Assembly (NCBI GenBank): GCA_004560305.1
Contig: SFVI01000022.1
Location: 1-32,410, forward strand
Reading direction: 5' to 3'
Source of the DNA: a bacterium
GTDB lineage: Bacteria; Bacillota; Clostridia; Oscillospirales; Oscillospiraceae
Length of the DNA: 32,410 nt
The notes under the pieces were generated by a model. The model was not told where the DNA came from. It did not search any database and saw nothing but the letters and a program-made list of their open reading frames with translations. Both the position numbers and the translations under genes were made by a program. Shown piece after piece: positions 1-7,851 of this stretch. The stretch's first letter is position 1, and each line of letters begins with the position of its first letter.

Positions 1-109
1 ATCTTGGAAATATTCAACGTTTCATTTACAACCCCTCCGTCAAAAATCAAAGATTTTTGCCACCTCCCCTTACACAGGGGAGGCTTTGGCTGGTTCTTTC
101 ACAAGCTGA
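1..109 (+). repeat. Terminator-associated element A, right half only (cut by window edge)
   Basis: The window begins inside a copy of the ~215-bp element. It matches the right half of the complete copy at 3707-3921: the CCCCTCCGTC segment, the AAAATC/GATTTT hairpin, the CCTCCCC/GGGGAGG hairpin and the terminal CTTTGGCTG...ACAAGCTGA. It abuts a terminator hairpin at 110-135. The left half and any left flanking hairpin lie outside the window. Confidence 0.85.
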
Positions 110-141
110 CCAGGCCGCCCTTTTGGGCGGCCTGGTTTTTT
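110..141. terminator. Terminator hairpin between element A and azlD
   Basis: Perfect 11-bp stem CCAGGCCGCCC/GGGCGGCCTGG with a TTTT loop, then six T on the plus strand (136-141). Read on the minus strand, from azlD, the hairpin is preceded by A6 but not followed by a T-tract, because element A begins there. A second hairpin copy is predicted left of the window. Confidence 0.75.
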
Positions 142-143
142 AT

Positions 144-464
144 TCAGAAGATAAGCTGCACCAACAGCATATAACAGGCGGTACCGCCCAGGATGCTGAG
201 GATGGTGCTGCGCTTCCACACATGGAGAAGCACCACCACCGCGCAGGAGAGCAGCTCCGGAATACCAAAGGGGGCGGCGGTTAGCTGCACGTTCCGCAGG
301 CAGTAGACCACCAGCATGGCCATGATGGCGCTGGGCAGCACCCGGCCCAGGTAGGCAATGAAGGGAGGGGTCTCCCGCTTGCCGCCGAAGAGCAGGAAGG
401 GCAGAAAGCGCAGGGCCACCGTCACCAGGGCGGCCACGGCAATGATCAGGGCAGCGTGACTCAT
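144..464 (-). CDS. azlD: AzlD family branched-chain amino acid transport protein
   Basis: Small subunit of the AzlCD exporter of branched-chain amino acids or their analogues, in the cytoplasmic membrane. The 106-aa product has the AzlD size and about four hydrophobic segments, with the usual RFLPFLLFGG, YLGRVLPSAIMAMLVVYCLR and C-terminal hydrophobic stretches. The ATG at 464-462 overlaps the azlC stop (ATGA), which sets the start; the open frame continues upstream only as a shadow of azlC. Translational coupling to azlC and the following hairpin mark it as the last gene of the operon. Family assignment is secure; the substrate is inferred. Confidence 0.9.
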   Translation of the reverse strand: MSHAALIIAVAALVTVALRFLPFLLFGGKRETPPFIAYLGRVLPSAIMAMLVVYCLRNVQLTAAPFGIPELLSCAVVVLLHVWKRSTILSILGGTACYMLLVQLIF

Positions 465-1147
465 GCTTTCGCCCCCTTTCCCCGCCGGTAAAGGCTCAGG
501 CCCAGCAGAATCAGCACCATAGCCGGTAGCAGAAACTGATCCGCACCGAACAGCAGCAGGCACAAAAGGCTTAGCCCCAGGCCCAGGAGAGCCGGGGTGT
601 GCTCCTTGGTGCTGAGCCACTGCTCCGCCACCACGGAGACGAACAGGGCCGTCAGAGCAAAGTCGATGCCCTGGGTACTGAAGGGCAGGGCCGCTCCCAG
701 CAGGCCACCCAGAATGCTGCCCAGCACCCAACAGGCCTGATCCATGGCAGAAACCAGCAGGTAGAAATACCGCTGCTCCCCCTGCAATAGCTGCGGCGGG
801 TTGCAGACCAGGGAATAGGTCTCGTCAGAAAGGGCATAGATCAGATACGGCTTGAAGGCGCCGGTGATCTTGTACTTATCCACCATAGAGAGTCCATAAA
901 ACACATGCCGCAGATTCACCATCACCGTGGTGATGGCGGCAGTCAGCAGGCTGGCCCCGCTGTCAATCAGCTCCAGCGCCACAAATTGCATGGAGCCGGC
1001 ATAGATAAACACGCTCATAGCCCCGGCCCAGAGGGCGCCGAAGCCCCGGCTCTGTACCACCATGCCAAAGCCCATGCCGATGATCAGATAGCTGTACATT
1101 ACCGGCAGAGCGGCAGTCAGTGCTTTTTTGAAAACGTTTTTGTTCAT
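461..1147 (-). CDS. azlC: AzlC family branched-chain amino acid permease
   Basis: Large subunit of the AzlCD exporter. The 228-aa product is strongly hydrophobic, with about seven membrane segments and family sequence such as YLIIGMGFGMVVQSRGFG, VFIYAGSMQFVALEL and NLRHVFYGLSM near the N-terminus, then ALSDETYSLV. Its stop overlaps the azlD start. The upstream MBOAT gene ends 15 bp before its start, so it is probably co-transcribed with the SGNH/MBOAT pair although the functions look unrelated. Family known; export of branched-chain amino acids here is inferred from the family. Confidence 0.92.
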   Translation of the reverse strand: MNKNVFKKALTAALPVMYSYLIIGMGFGMVVQSRGFGALWAGAMSVFIYAGSMQFVALELIDSGASLLTAAITTVMVNLRHVFYGLSMVDKYKITGAFKPYLIYALSDETYSLVCNPPQLLQGEQRYFYLLVSAMDQACWVLGSILGGLLGAALPFSTQGIDFALTALFVSVVAEQWLSTKEHTPALLGLGLSLLCLLLFGADQFLLPAMVLILLGLSLYRRGKGAKA

Positions 1148-1162
1148 TTTCTGTCTCTCACA

Positions 1163-2602
1163 TCAGAACTGGAAATAGATAAAGGGGTTCTCCCCGGTGT
1201 AGGCCAGGCCCAGGGTCAGGCCCACAAACAGGAAGAAAACCAGCAGGCCGGGGATGGTGTTGAGCTTCACCTGGGGATAGAAGCCGTCGATGGGGCCGCC
1301 CAGCTTTCTGCTGCGGAGGGCGGCAGCCAGCGTAGCCAGGGCCACGCAGCCCAGGCCCAGGATGGCCCAGCTGCTGAGATGGATGACGCCCTGCTGCCAG
1401 GTGAAGATGGCCCTGAACACGGCCAGGGCGGTGGCAAAGGTCCCGGAGCGGAAGAACACCAGGCAGAAGCTGACATAGCCGAAGGTGCCCAGCACACACA
1501 GGCTATTGACCAGGAAGCCGTCCCGCTTCTCCCGGCCCTGGGTGGCCTTCAGAAACATCTTATGAACGCAGAGGGCCAGACCGTGAAGGCCGCCCCAGGT
1601 CACGAAGGTCCAGGCCGCGCCGTGCCACAACCCGCCGATGAGCATGGTTAAAAGCAGGTTCAGATACCGGCGGGCCGTTCCCTTCCGGTTGCCGCCCAGC
1701 GGAAAGTAGACGTACTCCATCAGCCAGGTGGAAAGGCTGATGTGCCACCGCTTCCAGAATTCGGTGACATTTTTGGAGATGTAGGGCAGGTTGAAGTTTC
1801 GGGGCAGGTCATAGCCCAGGCACTTGGCGCAGCCCACCGCCATATCCGAATAGCCGGAGAAGTCGCAATAGATCTGGATGGAATAGGCCGCCACCGCCAG
1901 AAGCACCGTCACCGCGTGGAAGGCCGCCGGGGTATCATACACCGCGTCCACAAAGACGGAGATGTTATCCGCAATGACCACCTTTTTGAACAGGCCCAGG
2001 GCAAAGGCCTGGACGCCCTGCTGGAGATTATCCAGGCTGATGTTCCTGTCCTCGTAGAGCTGGGGAATGTACTCCCCGGCCTTGACGATGGGGCCGGCCA
2101 CCAGCTGGGGGAAGAAGGCAATATACAGCGCCACGTTCACAAAGCTTTTCTCCGCGGGAATCTTGCCCCGGTACACATCGATGGTATAGCTGAGGGACTG
2201 GAAGGTGTAGAAGCTGATGCCTACCGGCAGCAGAATGTTCAGGCTCCCCGCCCGGGCGATGCCAAACAGGGCGCAGAAGGAGTCCACAAAGAAGTTGAAA
2301 TACTTGAAAATGCCCAGAATCACCAGGGGCATGACCACGCCCAGCGTGACCCACAGCTTTTTGCCGTCCTTTTCATAGGCGGCGGCGCAGACATAGGCCA
2401 CCGCCGTCAGGCCCAGCATCAGGAAACAGCACTTCCAGTTCCACCAGCCGTAGAACACATAGCTGGCCAGAAGCAGAATCACATGCCGCAGGGAATTGAC
2501 AGGCCAGGGCAGCAGGGCCTGGATTCTTTTCCCGTTGGTCAGGGCCATCAGTCCGCAGACGATGACAAAGAAGATCACAAATGGCAGGCTATTGAATACC
2601 AT
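1163..2602 (-). CDS. MBOAT family O-acyltransferase (AlgI/DltB-like)
   Basis: Polytopic membrane O-acyltransferase expected to pass acetyl or acyl groups across the membrane to a cell-surface polymer. The 479-aa length is typical of AlgI-like proteins. Visible signatures are LPVGISFYTFQSLSYTIDVYRG, PQLVAGPIVKA, FCDFSGYSDMA-type sequence, EFWKRWHISLSTW and the catalytic-His segment GGLWHGAAWTF. The upstream SGNH gene ends one base before its ATG, and its GGAGGG Shine-Dalgarno site lies in the last codons of that gene, so the two are translationally coupled. An AlgI-AlgX-like pair is the best reading; the polymer is unknown. Confidence 0.92.
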   Translation of the reverse strand: MVFNSLPFVIFFVIVCGLMALTNGKRIQALLPWPVNSLRHVILLLASYVFYGWWNWKCCFLMLGLTAVAYVCAAAYEKDGKKLWVTLGVVMPLVILGIFKYFNFFVDSFCALFGIARAGSLNILLPVGISFYTFQSLSYTIDVYRGKIPAEKSFVNVALYIAFFPQLVAGPIVKAGEYIPQLYEDRNISLDNLQQGVQAFALGLFKKVVIADNISVFVDAVYDTPAAFHAVTVLLAVAAYSIQIYCDFSGYSDMAVGCAKCLGYDLPRNFNLPYISKNVTEFWKRWHISLSTWLMEYVYFPLGGNRKGTARRYLNLLLTMLIGGLWHGAAWTFVTWGGLHGLALCVHKMFLKATQGREKRDGFLVNSLCVLGTFGYVSFCLVFFRSGTFATALAVFRAIFTWQQGVIHLSSWAILGLGCVALATLAAALRSRKLGGPIDGFYPQVKLNTIPGLLVFFLFVGLTLGLAYTGENPFIYFQF

Positions 2603-2603
2603 G

Positions 2604-3608
2604 TCAGCCCTCCATTTCTTTTATGGTCTGGTATACGGCCTGGGCAAACAGCCGGTGGCCCCAGCGGTTCATGTGCCCCATGCCGGGGGTGGTGTTGGCA
2701 AAGCCGTAGGGGAACTTGTGGCCCTCCCGGTACAGCGCCAGATAACTGTCCGTCAGGTCAACAAATAGGATGCCCGCCTGCTCACAGCCGGCGCGGAAGG
2801 ATGCCAGGGCCTGGGGATCTGTGTGGGTACTGCCGCTTCCGTCCGATTCGGCATAGACCGTGGGGTCATAGACGATGATAGGCTGCACCCCGTGGGCCCG
2901 GCAGCTCTCCGCCGCAGCGTCCAGGGCGCAGTACAGCAGCTCCTGCATCCGCGCCCCATCGTTCTGGGGCGCCACCGGGTTCTCCGTTGCCACGCCGGAT
3001 TCCTGGGCCGTGTCCTTCATGTACTTGGTGTAAATCAGCCGGAGGTAGGGGGCGCGCTGCAGCAGCTCCACCAGACCGCCGGTGCGGGAGGGAATGGGGG
3101 GAACCGTCCCCTCCACCAGCTTTTCCAATTCCTCCGTCTCAAAGCTGACGGTTCGGCTCTCGATGACCACATAGCTGCCGGGAGCATAGGTATCCAGGGC
3201 CGCCTCCAGATTGCTGAGGCAATAGATCAGGGTATGGCCGGAGGTGCCGATGTTGTAGGTATACTTCTCCCCGGCAAAGAGCCGGTTCAGCACGGCGGCG
3301 GTGTTCTCCTCCGGTTGTACATTCATCCCCTCCATATGGGAGGAGCCCATCAGGAGAATATCGATCTGTTCCCCGGGGGTATAGTCCCGCAGGTTGTTGA
3401 ATCCGTCGTTATTGGTGCGGCCGAAGGCAAAGCCCTCGGTGCCCTTGCGGAAGAATTTATGGCTCTCCCACTTATACTCGGTGGCGCCGCTTTCGTTGGT
3501 ATAGTGGATGGGCACGTTGTAATAGAAGCTGCACCACAGGCACAGCAGCAGCAATGCCGCCGCGCCGGCCACAGCCGCCTTCCCGATCCAGGTAAAAAAC
3601 TTCTTCAT
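2604..3608 (-). CDS. SGNH/AlgX-like membrane-anchored acetyl-transfer partner protein
   Basis: A 334-aa protein with one N-terminal membrane anchor (about residues 6-28) and an extracellular SGNH-hydrolase-like domain. I see the Ser block LLMGSSHMEGMN, an FVDLTDSY segment and a C-terminal His block near GHMNRWGHRLFA. Such proteins (AlgX/AlgJ, DltD) work with an MBOAT protein in polymer O-acylation, which fits the coupled MBOAT gene downstream. I chose the ATG at 3608-3606 because GAGG lies 6 nt upstream; a TTG four codons earlier has no comparable site. A consensus promoter precedes it. Confidence 0.85.
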   Translation of the reverse strand: MKKFFTWIGKAAVAGAAALLLLCLWCSFYYNVPIHYTNESGATEYKWESHKFFRKGTEGFAFGRTNNDGFNNLRDYTPGEQIDILLMGSSHMEGMNVQPEENTAAVLNRLFAGEKYTYNIGTSGHTLIYCLSNLEAALDTYAPGSYVVIESRTVSFETEELEKLVEGTVPPIPSRTGGLVELLQRAPYLRLIYTKYMKDTAQESGVATENPVAPQNDGARMQELLYCALDAAAESCRAHGVQPIIVYDPTVYAESDGSGSTHTDPQALASFRAGCEQAGILFVDLTDSYLALYREGHKFPYGFANTTPGMGHMNRWGHRLFAQAVYQTIKEMEG

Positions 3609-3640
3609 ATCTGACCTCAATGCTTGATTTATGACAGTTT

Positions 3641-3669
3641 ATTATATCGTCCCAGGCAGGGCAAGTCAA
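3641..3669 (-). promoter_or_regulatory. Promoter of the SGNH-MBOAT-azlCD operon
   Basis: Minus-strand TTGACT (3669-3664), 17-bp spacer, TATAAT (3646-3641), 32 bp before the chosen start codon. It lies just downstream of the terminator at 3675-3706, so the operon is insulated from the DUF523 operon. Confidence 0.8.
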
Positions 3670-3674
3670 GAAAG

Positions 3675-3706
3675 GAAAAAACGGTGCTTCATTCCCGAAG
3701 CACCGT
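3675..3706 (-). terminator. Distal terminator copy left of element B
   Basis: 10-bp stem ACGGTGCTTC/GAAGCACCGT with a 6-nt loop (3681-3706), followed on the minus strand by a T-tract (A-run 3675-3680). It ends minus-strand transcription from the DUF523 operon. It is a near duplicate of the hairpin at 3922-3947. Confidence 0.85.
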
Positions 3707-3921
3707 AGAGACTGTCAAAAAAGCTGGTTTCACAGGCTCCCTTGTGTAAAGGGAGCTGGCAGCGAAGCTGACTGAGGGATTGTTTTATGAAATGTTTCAG
3801 CTTCTCAGTTACATCTTGCAAATATTGAACTTTTCTTTTACAACCCCTCCGTCAAAAATCACAGATTTTTGCCACCTCCCCTTACACAGGGGAGGCTTTG
3901 GCTGCTTCTTTGACAGACTGA
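3707..3921 (+). repeat. Terminator-associated element B, complete copy
   Basis: A 215-bp non-coding element. Left end GAGACTGTCAAAAAAGCTGG, right end CTTCTTTGACAGACTG (imperfect terminal inverted repeat). Internal hairpins in order: GCTCCCTT/AAGGGAGC, CAGC-GAA-GCTG, AAAATC/GATTTT-type and CCTCCCC/GGGGAGG. The centre is A+T-rich. It is bounded on both sides by copies of one terminator hairpin. Confidence 0.88.
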
Positions 3922-3947
3922 ACGGTGTTTCATTCCTGAAACACCGT
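3922..3947 (-). terminator. Proximal terminator-hairpin copy overlapping the DUF523 stop codon
   Basis: Stem ACGGTGTTTC/GAAACACCGT with a 6-nt loop, 23 of 26 bases identical to the copy at 3681-3706. On the minus strand it contains the last codons and TGA of the DUF523 gene. No T-tract follows, since element B starts immediately after it. Confidence 0.7.
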
Positions 3948-4382
3948 GATAAGCAGCTCCGTATCGCTCTCGCCAAAGACGATAAGCCCTTCTTCCTTCA
4001 GCAGCTGTGCTGCCACACCGTCCCCCGGGACAAGGGTGCCGGTGAAGCTGCCGTCATAGATCTGCCCGCTGCCGCAGGAGGGGCTTTTTTCTTTCAGCAG
4101 CGCCGCCTTGCAGTCATAGCGCCGGGCCAGCCACAGGGCCGTCTCCGCCCCCTTTTGGTACTGAGCCGTCACATCCCGGCCCTGATTGCTGACCACTTTG
4201 TTCCCCAGGCGCTCGCTGGGGTCCCGGGGAGTGGGCAGGCCGCCGGCGGTCTCCGGACAGACGGGAATCAGCCGGAAGCATTCCCCCAGGGCGGCCAGCT
4301 GCTGCTCCGGTAGCCTGTTGCTGCCGCCGCAGTATTTGCATTCAAAGCCCAGCAGGCAGGCGCTGATCAGTACCTTCTCCAT
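3930..4382 (-). CDS. DUF523 family protein
   Basis: A 150-aa protein of the DUF523 family. Visible family features are the N-terminal ISACLLG, C-x-YCGGSN, PVCPETAGGLPTPR, and the cysteine block EKSPSCGSGQIYDG followed by G-x-GVAAQLL. The conserved cysteines suggest metal, cluster or thiol chemistry, but the biochemical role is not established, so I assign none. The start at 4382 has AGGAAG about 8 nt upstream, inside the end of the rhomboid gene, so it is the last gene of the cvpA-clpE-macro-rhomboid operon. Its final codons lie in a terminator hairpin. Confidence 0.88.
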   Translation of the reverse strand: MEKVLISACLLGFECKYCGGSNRLPEQQLAALGECFRLIPVCPETAGGLPTPRDPSERLGNKVVSNQGRDVTAQYQKGAETALWLARRYDCKAALLKEKSPSCGSGQIYDGSFTGTLVPGDGVAAQLLKEEGLIVFGESDTELLITVFQE

Positions 4383-4385
4383 GGG

Positions 4386-4952
4386 CTACTTCCTCATGCT
4401 GATGCCCAGCAGGGCGCCGCAGACGCCGCCCACGATATGGGTCAGCTGGGAGATGTTATCCTGCAGCACGAAGCCGTTGACGATCTCCCCGCCGATGTAC
4501 AGCAGCAGCACCAGGATCAGGGTGATGGGGATGCTGCCGTTTTTCATGCCGGACAGGGAGGACATGACGATCATCATGAACACGATGCCGGAAGCCCCCA
4601 GCAGGGCAGTGTTGGGGAAGAAGAGAAAGTGCACCATGCCGGAGATCAGGGCCGTGAGAAAGATGGCCCAGAACAGGGGACGGCTGCCGTACTTTTCCTC
4701 CAGCGGCGGCCCCACCACCAAAATCATCATCATGTTGCCGATATAGTGGCTGTAATCGCCATGGCCCAGCACATGGAGCACAAAGCGGGGATAGGTCCAG
4801 AAATCGGTCAGGGGCGCCCGGTAGACGCTGAAGCACTTGTATGTACTGGCCCCGTCGGTGAGGTAGCCCAGCAGCAGCGCGCCCAGAGAAACCAGAGCAA
4901 AGGTCAGCACCACCGGGGAATTATAGTGGAGCTTGATGTACCTGCGCTTCAT
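4386..4952 (-). CDS. Rhomboid family intramembrane serine protease
   Basis: A 188-aa membrane protein of about six hydrophobic segments. Rhomboid hallmarks are the HYIGNMMM segment in the second helix, the catalytic-serine motif GASG near residue 119 and the late histidine in THIVGGVCG that would complete the Ser-His dyad. The length is typical of minimal bacterial rhomboids. The start codon overlaps the stop of the macro-domain gene (ATGA) with a GGAGGGGG site upstream. It would cleave membrane proteins within the bilayer; the substrate is unknown. Neighbouring ClpE suggests a link to protein quality control, which is inference. Confidence 0.88.
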   Translation of the reverse strand: MKRRYIKLHYNSPVVLTFALVSLGALLLGYLTDGASTYKCFSVYRAPLTDFWTYPRFVLHVLGHGDYSHYIGNMMMILVVGPPLEEKYGSRPLFWAIFLTALISGMVHFLFFPNTALLGASGIVFMMIVMSSLSGMKNGSIPITLILVLLLYIGGEIVNGFVLQDNISQLTHIVGGVCGALLGISMRK

Positions 4953-5470
4953 TTTTCCCCCTCCAGCCGGGCCAGGGCCCGGTCATAGTGGGCCTTGGTA
5001 CGCTCATCAAAGCAGACCATCCGCACCTGCTGCAGCTCCGGGGCCGTCTCCAGAAACTCCGCAATGGTGGAAATGGCGATCTCTGCCGCCTGTTCCAGGG
5101 GGAAGTGGTAGACCCCTGTGCTGATGGAGGGGAAATCCACGGTTTTGCAGCCATGCTCCCGGGCCAGCGTCAGGCAGGAACGGTAGCAGGAGGCCAGCAG
5201 CTCCGCCTCCCCACGGCTGCCGCCGTGCCACACCGGGCCGGGGGTATGGATCACATACTTTGCCGGCAGCCGGTAGCCCTTGGTGATCTTGGCCTGGCCG
5301 GTGGCACAGCCGTTTAAGGTGCGGCACTCGGCCAGCAGCTCCGGCCCTGCCGCCCGGTGGATGGCGCCGTCCACCCCGCCGCCCCCCAGCAGGGAGCAGT
5401 TGGCGGCGTTGACGATGGCGTCCACTGCCTGCTTCGTGATATCGCCCTGGATAATCTGAATTTTCCCCAT
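4949..5470 (-). CDS. Macro-domain protein, O-acetyl-ADP-ribose deacetylase-like
   Basis: A 173-aa single-domain macro protein of the YmdB/MacroD type. Diagnostic segments are QGDITKQAVDAIVNAAN at residues ~7-23, the glycine-rich LLGGGGVDGAIHRAAG, VIHTPGPVWHGG and the C-terminal ISTGVYHFPLEQAAEIA. Family members hydrolyse O-acetyl-ADP-ribose or remove mono-ADP-ribose from proteins in the cytoplasm. The start is 7 bp after the clpE stop, with AAGGAG in the clpE end serving as ribosome-binding site; its end overlaps the rhomboid start. Family is clear; the exact substrate is not visible. Confidence 0.93.
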   Translation of the reverse strand: MGKIQIIQGDITKQAVDAIVNAANCSLLGGGGVDGAIHRAAGPELLAECRTLNGCATGQAKITKGYRLPAKYVIHTPGPVWHGGSRGEAELLASCYRSCLTLAREHGCKTVDFPSISTGVYHFPLEQAAEIAISTIAEFLETAPELQQVRMVCFDERTKAHYDRALARLEGEK

Positions 5471-5477
5471 CGCTTTC

Positions 5478-7814
5478 TTACTCCTTTGTTTCGATCTCCA
5501 CCTTACCCTCCGCGGCGGACAGGCAGATGGCGCTGACCTTGGTATTGCGCCCGGCGATCAGCTTCTCGGCAATGGCGTCCTCGATCTGCTTCTGGATCAG
5601 GCGGCGCAGGTTCCGGGCGCCGTAGGTGACGGAATAGCCCTCCTTCACCAGATGGTCGATCAGGCTGTCGTCCCAGGTCAGGGTGATGTTCTTCTCCGCC
5701 ATCACGTCCCGCAGCTCGGAGAGCATCAAGGCGGCGATGGCGCGGAAGTTTTCTTCGCTGAGCTGGTTGAAGCAGACCACCTCATCCACACGGTTGATAA
5801 ACTCCGGCCGCAGGAACTCGTTCAGAGCCTTCATGGTCCGCTCCCGGCTCATGTCACTGAGACTGCCGCCGAAGCCCACGCTGCCGGTCTTGTTGTTGCT
5901 GCCGGCGTTGGTGGTCATGATGATGATGGTATTCTCAAAGTTCACGGTGCGGCCCTGGGCGTCGGTAATACGGCCGTCGTCCAGGATTTGCAGCAGAATG
6001 TTCATTACATCCGGGTGGGCCTTCTCGATCTCGTCAAAGAGCACCACACTGTAGGGCTTGCGGCGGATCTTCTCCGTCAGCTGCCCGGCCTCGTCATAGC
6101 CCACATAGCCCGGAGGAGAACCGATGATGCGGGAGACGGAAAACTTCTCCATAAACTCCGACATATCCAGCCGGATCAGGGCCTCCGGGGAATCGAACAT
6201 ATCCGCCGCCAGGCGCTTGACCAGCTCCGTCTTGCCTACGCCGGTGCCGCCCACGAAGATGAAGCTCACCGGCTTGCGGTGGGTTTTCAGGCCCACCCGG
6301 CTGCGCTTGATGGCGGCGCAGACGGCGGCGACCGCCTCATCCTGGCCCACGATATGTTCCTTCAGCCGGCCTTCCAGCCCGGCCAGATGCTCCAGCTCAT
6401 CCTCACGGATGCTGGAAGCGGGGATCTTGGTCCAAAGCTCGATGACCCGGGCCAGGTTATCCAGACCCAGCGTCGGCACCGGCTTCGCGTCCAGCTCTTT
6501 CAGCTGCTGCTCCAGCTGCAGCTCCTTGCTGCGCAGCTGGGCAATGCGGGCGTAGCGCTGATCCAGCAGCTCATCGGTCATTTCCAGGCCCTTGGGGGCC
6601 TCGGCGGACATGAGGCCCTCCCGCTCAAAGCGGATATTCTCCAGGTCCCGCTGGGCCATCATCCGCTTGTTGATGTTCTCATCCTTCAGATTCACGTCGG
6701 AGCAGGCCTCGTCAATCAGGTCGATGGCCTTATCCGGCAGGAAGCGGTCGGTAATATACCGCTCGCTGAGCAGCACCGCCTGGCGGCACATCTCCTCCGG
6801 GATGCGCACGCCGTGGTGCTCCTCATAATAATGGGCGATGCCCTTGATGATCTTCACGCTGTCCTCAATGGAGGGCTCATTCACCGTCACCGGCTGGAAG
6901 CGGCGCTCCAGGGCGGAGTCCTTCTCAATATGCTTGCGGTACTCGGTGAAGGTGGTGGCGCCGATGACCTGGATCTCCCCCCGGGAGAGGGCGGGCTTGA
7001 GGATGTTGGCGGCGTTCATGCTGCCCTCCGCGTCCCCGGCGCCCACGATGTTATGCACCTCGTCAATGACCAGGATGATGTTGCCCAGCTTGCGGATCTC
7101 CTCAATGAGGCCCTTCATGCGGCTTTCAAACTGGCCCCGGAACTGGGTGCCCGCCACCAGGGCGGTAAGGTCCAGCAGAAACACCTGCTTATCCTGCAGC
7201 TTATAGGGCACGTTGCCCATGGCGATGCGCTGGGCCAGGCCCTCGGCAATGGCAGTCTTGCCCACGCCGGGCTCGCCGATCAGGCAGGGATTGTTCTTCT
7301 GACGCCGGTTCAGGATCTGGATCACCCGCTCCAGCTCCTCCTCCCGGCCGATCATATTGTCCAGCTTGCCCTCCCTGGCCCGCTGGGTCAGGTCGATGCA
7401 ATAGCTGTCCAGGAACTTCCGCTTGGGAGCCTTGCCGTTCTCCTTGGGCTCCGGCCGGCGGGGCGCTTCGGCATTGCTGCCGCCGTTATCCCCGGCATTG
7501 CTGCCGCCGCCGAACAGACGGTTGAGGAAGGGGAAAGTGGCGGTCTTGCCGTCGTCCTCGATGCTGTCGTCCCCCTCTTCCACCGGCATCAGGCTCTCCA
7601 GGCCGGACATGGCGGAGCTGAGATCGCCGGTGAGACTGTCCAGGTCGTCGTCACTGATGCCCATTTTGTTGATCACGTCGTCAATGGGCTTTATGTGCAG
7701 TTCCCGGGCGCACTTGAGACACAGGCCCTCGTTCTTGGTCTGGCCTGCTTCTATTTTGGTAATAAATACGATCGCCACGTTTTTACCGCAGCGGGAACAC
7801 ATTGTAGGCTGCAT
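5478..7814 (-). CDS. clpE: ClpE-like AAA+ unfoldase, ATP-binding subunit of Clp protease
   Basis: Two-ring AAA+ unfoldase expected to feed ClpP. The 778-aa product has no Clp_N repeat domain but begins with a four-cysteine zinc finger (Cys6, Cys9, Cys32, Cys35), the ClpE hallmark, then a low-complexity linker. D1 carries GEPGVGKTAIAEG and VIDEVHN; a coiled segment around residues 385-430 separates it from D2 with GGTGVGKTELVKR and LFDEIEKAH. SVGFGG in D2 matches the VGF-type ClpP-binding loop. GGAGGC precedes the ATG. Heat-shock control by CtsR is usual for ClpE, but I find no CtsR heptamer repeat upstream. It could also be named a ClpC-like protein. Confidence 0.88.
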   Translation of the reverse strand: MQPTMCSRCGKNVAIVFITKIEAGQTKNEGLCLKCARELHIKPIDDVINKMGISDDDLDSLTGDLSSAMSGLESLMPVEEGDDSIEDDGKTATFPFLNRLFGGGSNAGDNGGSNAEAPRRPEPKENGKAPKRKFLDSYCIDLTQRAREGKLDNMIGREEELERVIQILNRRQKNNPCLIGEPGVGKTAIAEGLAQRIAMGNVPYKLQDKQVFLLDLTALVAGTQFRGQFESRMKGLIEEIRKLGNIILVIDEVHNIVGAGDAEGSMNAANILKPALSRGEIQVIGATTFTEYRKHIEKDSALERRFQPVTVNEPSIEDSVKIIKGIAHYYEEHHGVRIPEEMCRQAVLLSERYITDRFLPDKAIDLIDEACSDVNLKDENINKRMMAQRDLENIRFEREGLMSAEAPKGLEMTDELLDQRYARIAQLRSKELQLEQQLKELDAKPVPTLGLDNLARVIELWTKIPASSIREDELEHLAGLEGRLKEHIVGQDEAVAAVCAAIKRSRVGLKTHRKPVSFIFVGGTGVGKTELVKRLAADMFDSPEALIRLDMSEFMEKFSVSRIIGSPPGYVGYDEAGQLTEKIRRKPYSVVLFDEIEKAHPDVMNILLQILDDGRITDAQGRTVNFENTIIIMTTNAGSNNKTGSVGFGGSLSDMSRERTMKALNEFLRPEFINRVDEVVCFNQLSEENFRAIAALMLSELRDVMAEKNITLTWDDSLIDHLVKEGYSVTYGARNLRRLIQKQIEDAIAEKLIAGRNTKVSAICLSAAEGKVEIETKE

Positions 7815-7851
7815 GGATTGCCTCCGTTATAAGTATAGCTGCCTGTGTTAA

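Noticed and set aside
465..731. N-terminal extension of azlD
   Set aside because: The added residues are a shadow of azlC in another frame; the ATGA overlap and family length fix the start at 464.
5652..7832. 726-codon plus-strand frame antisense to clpE
   Set aside because: Same artefact: composition rich in His, Leu, Gly and Gln, no recognisable domain, while the minus strand carries an intact ClpE-like protein.
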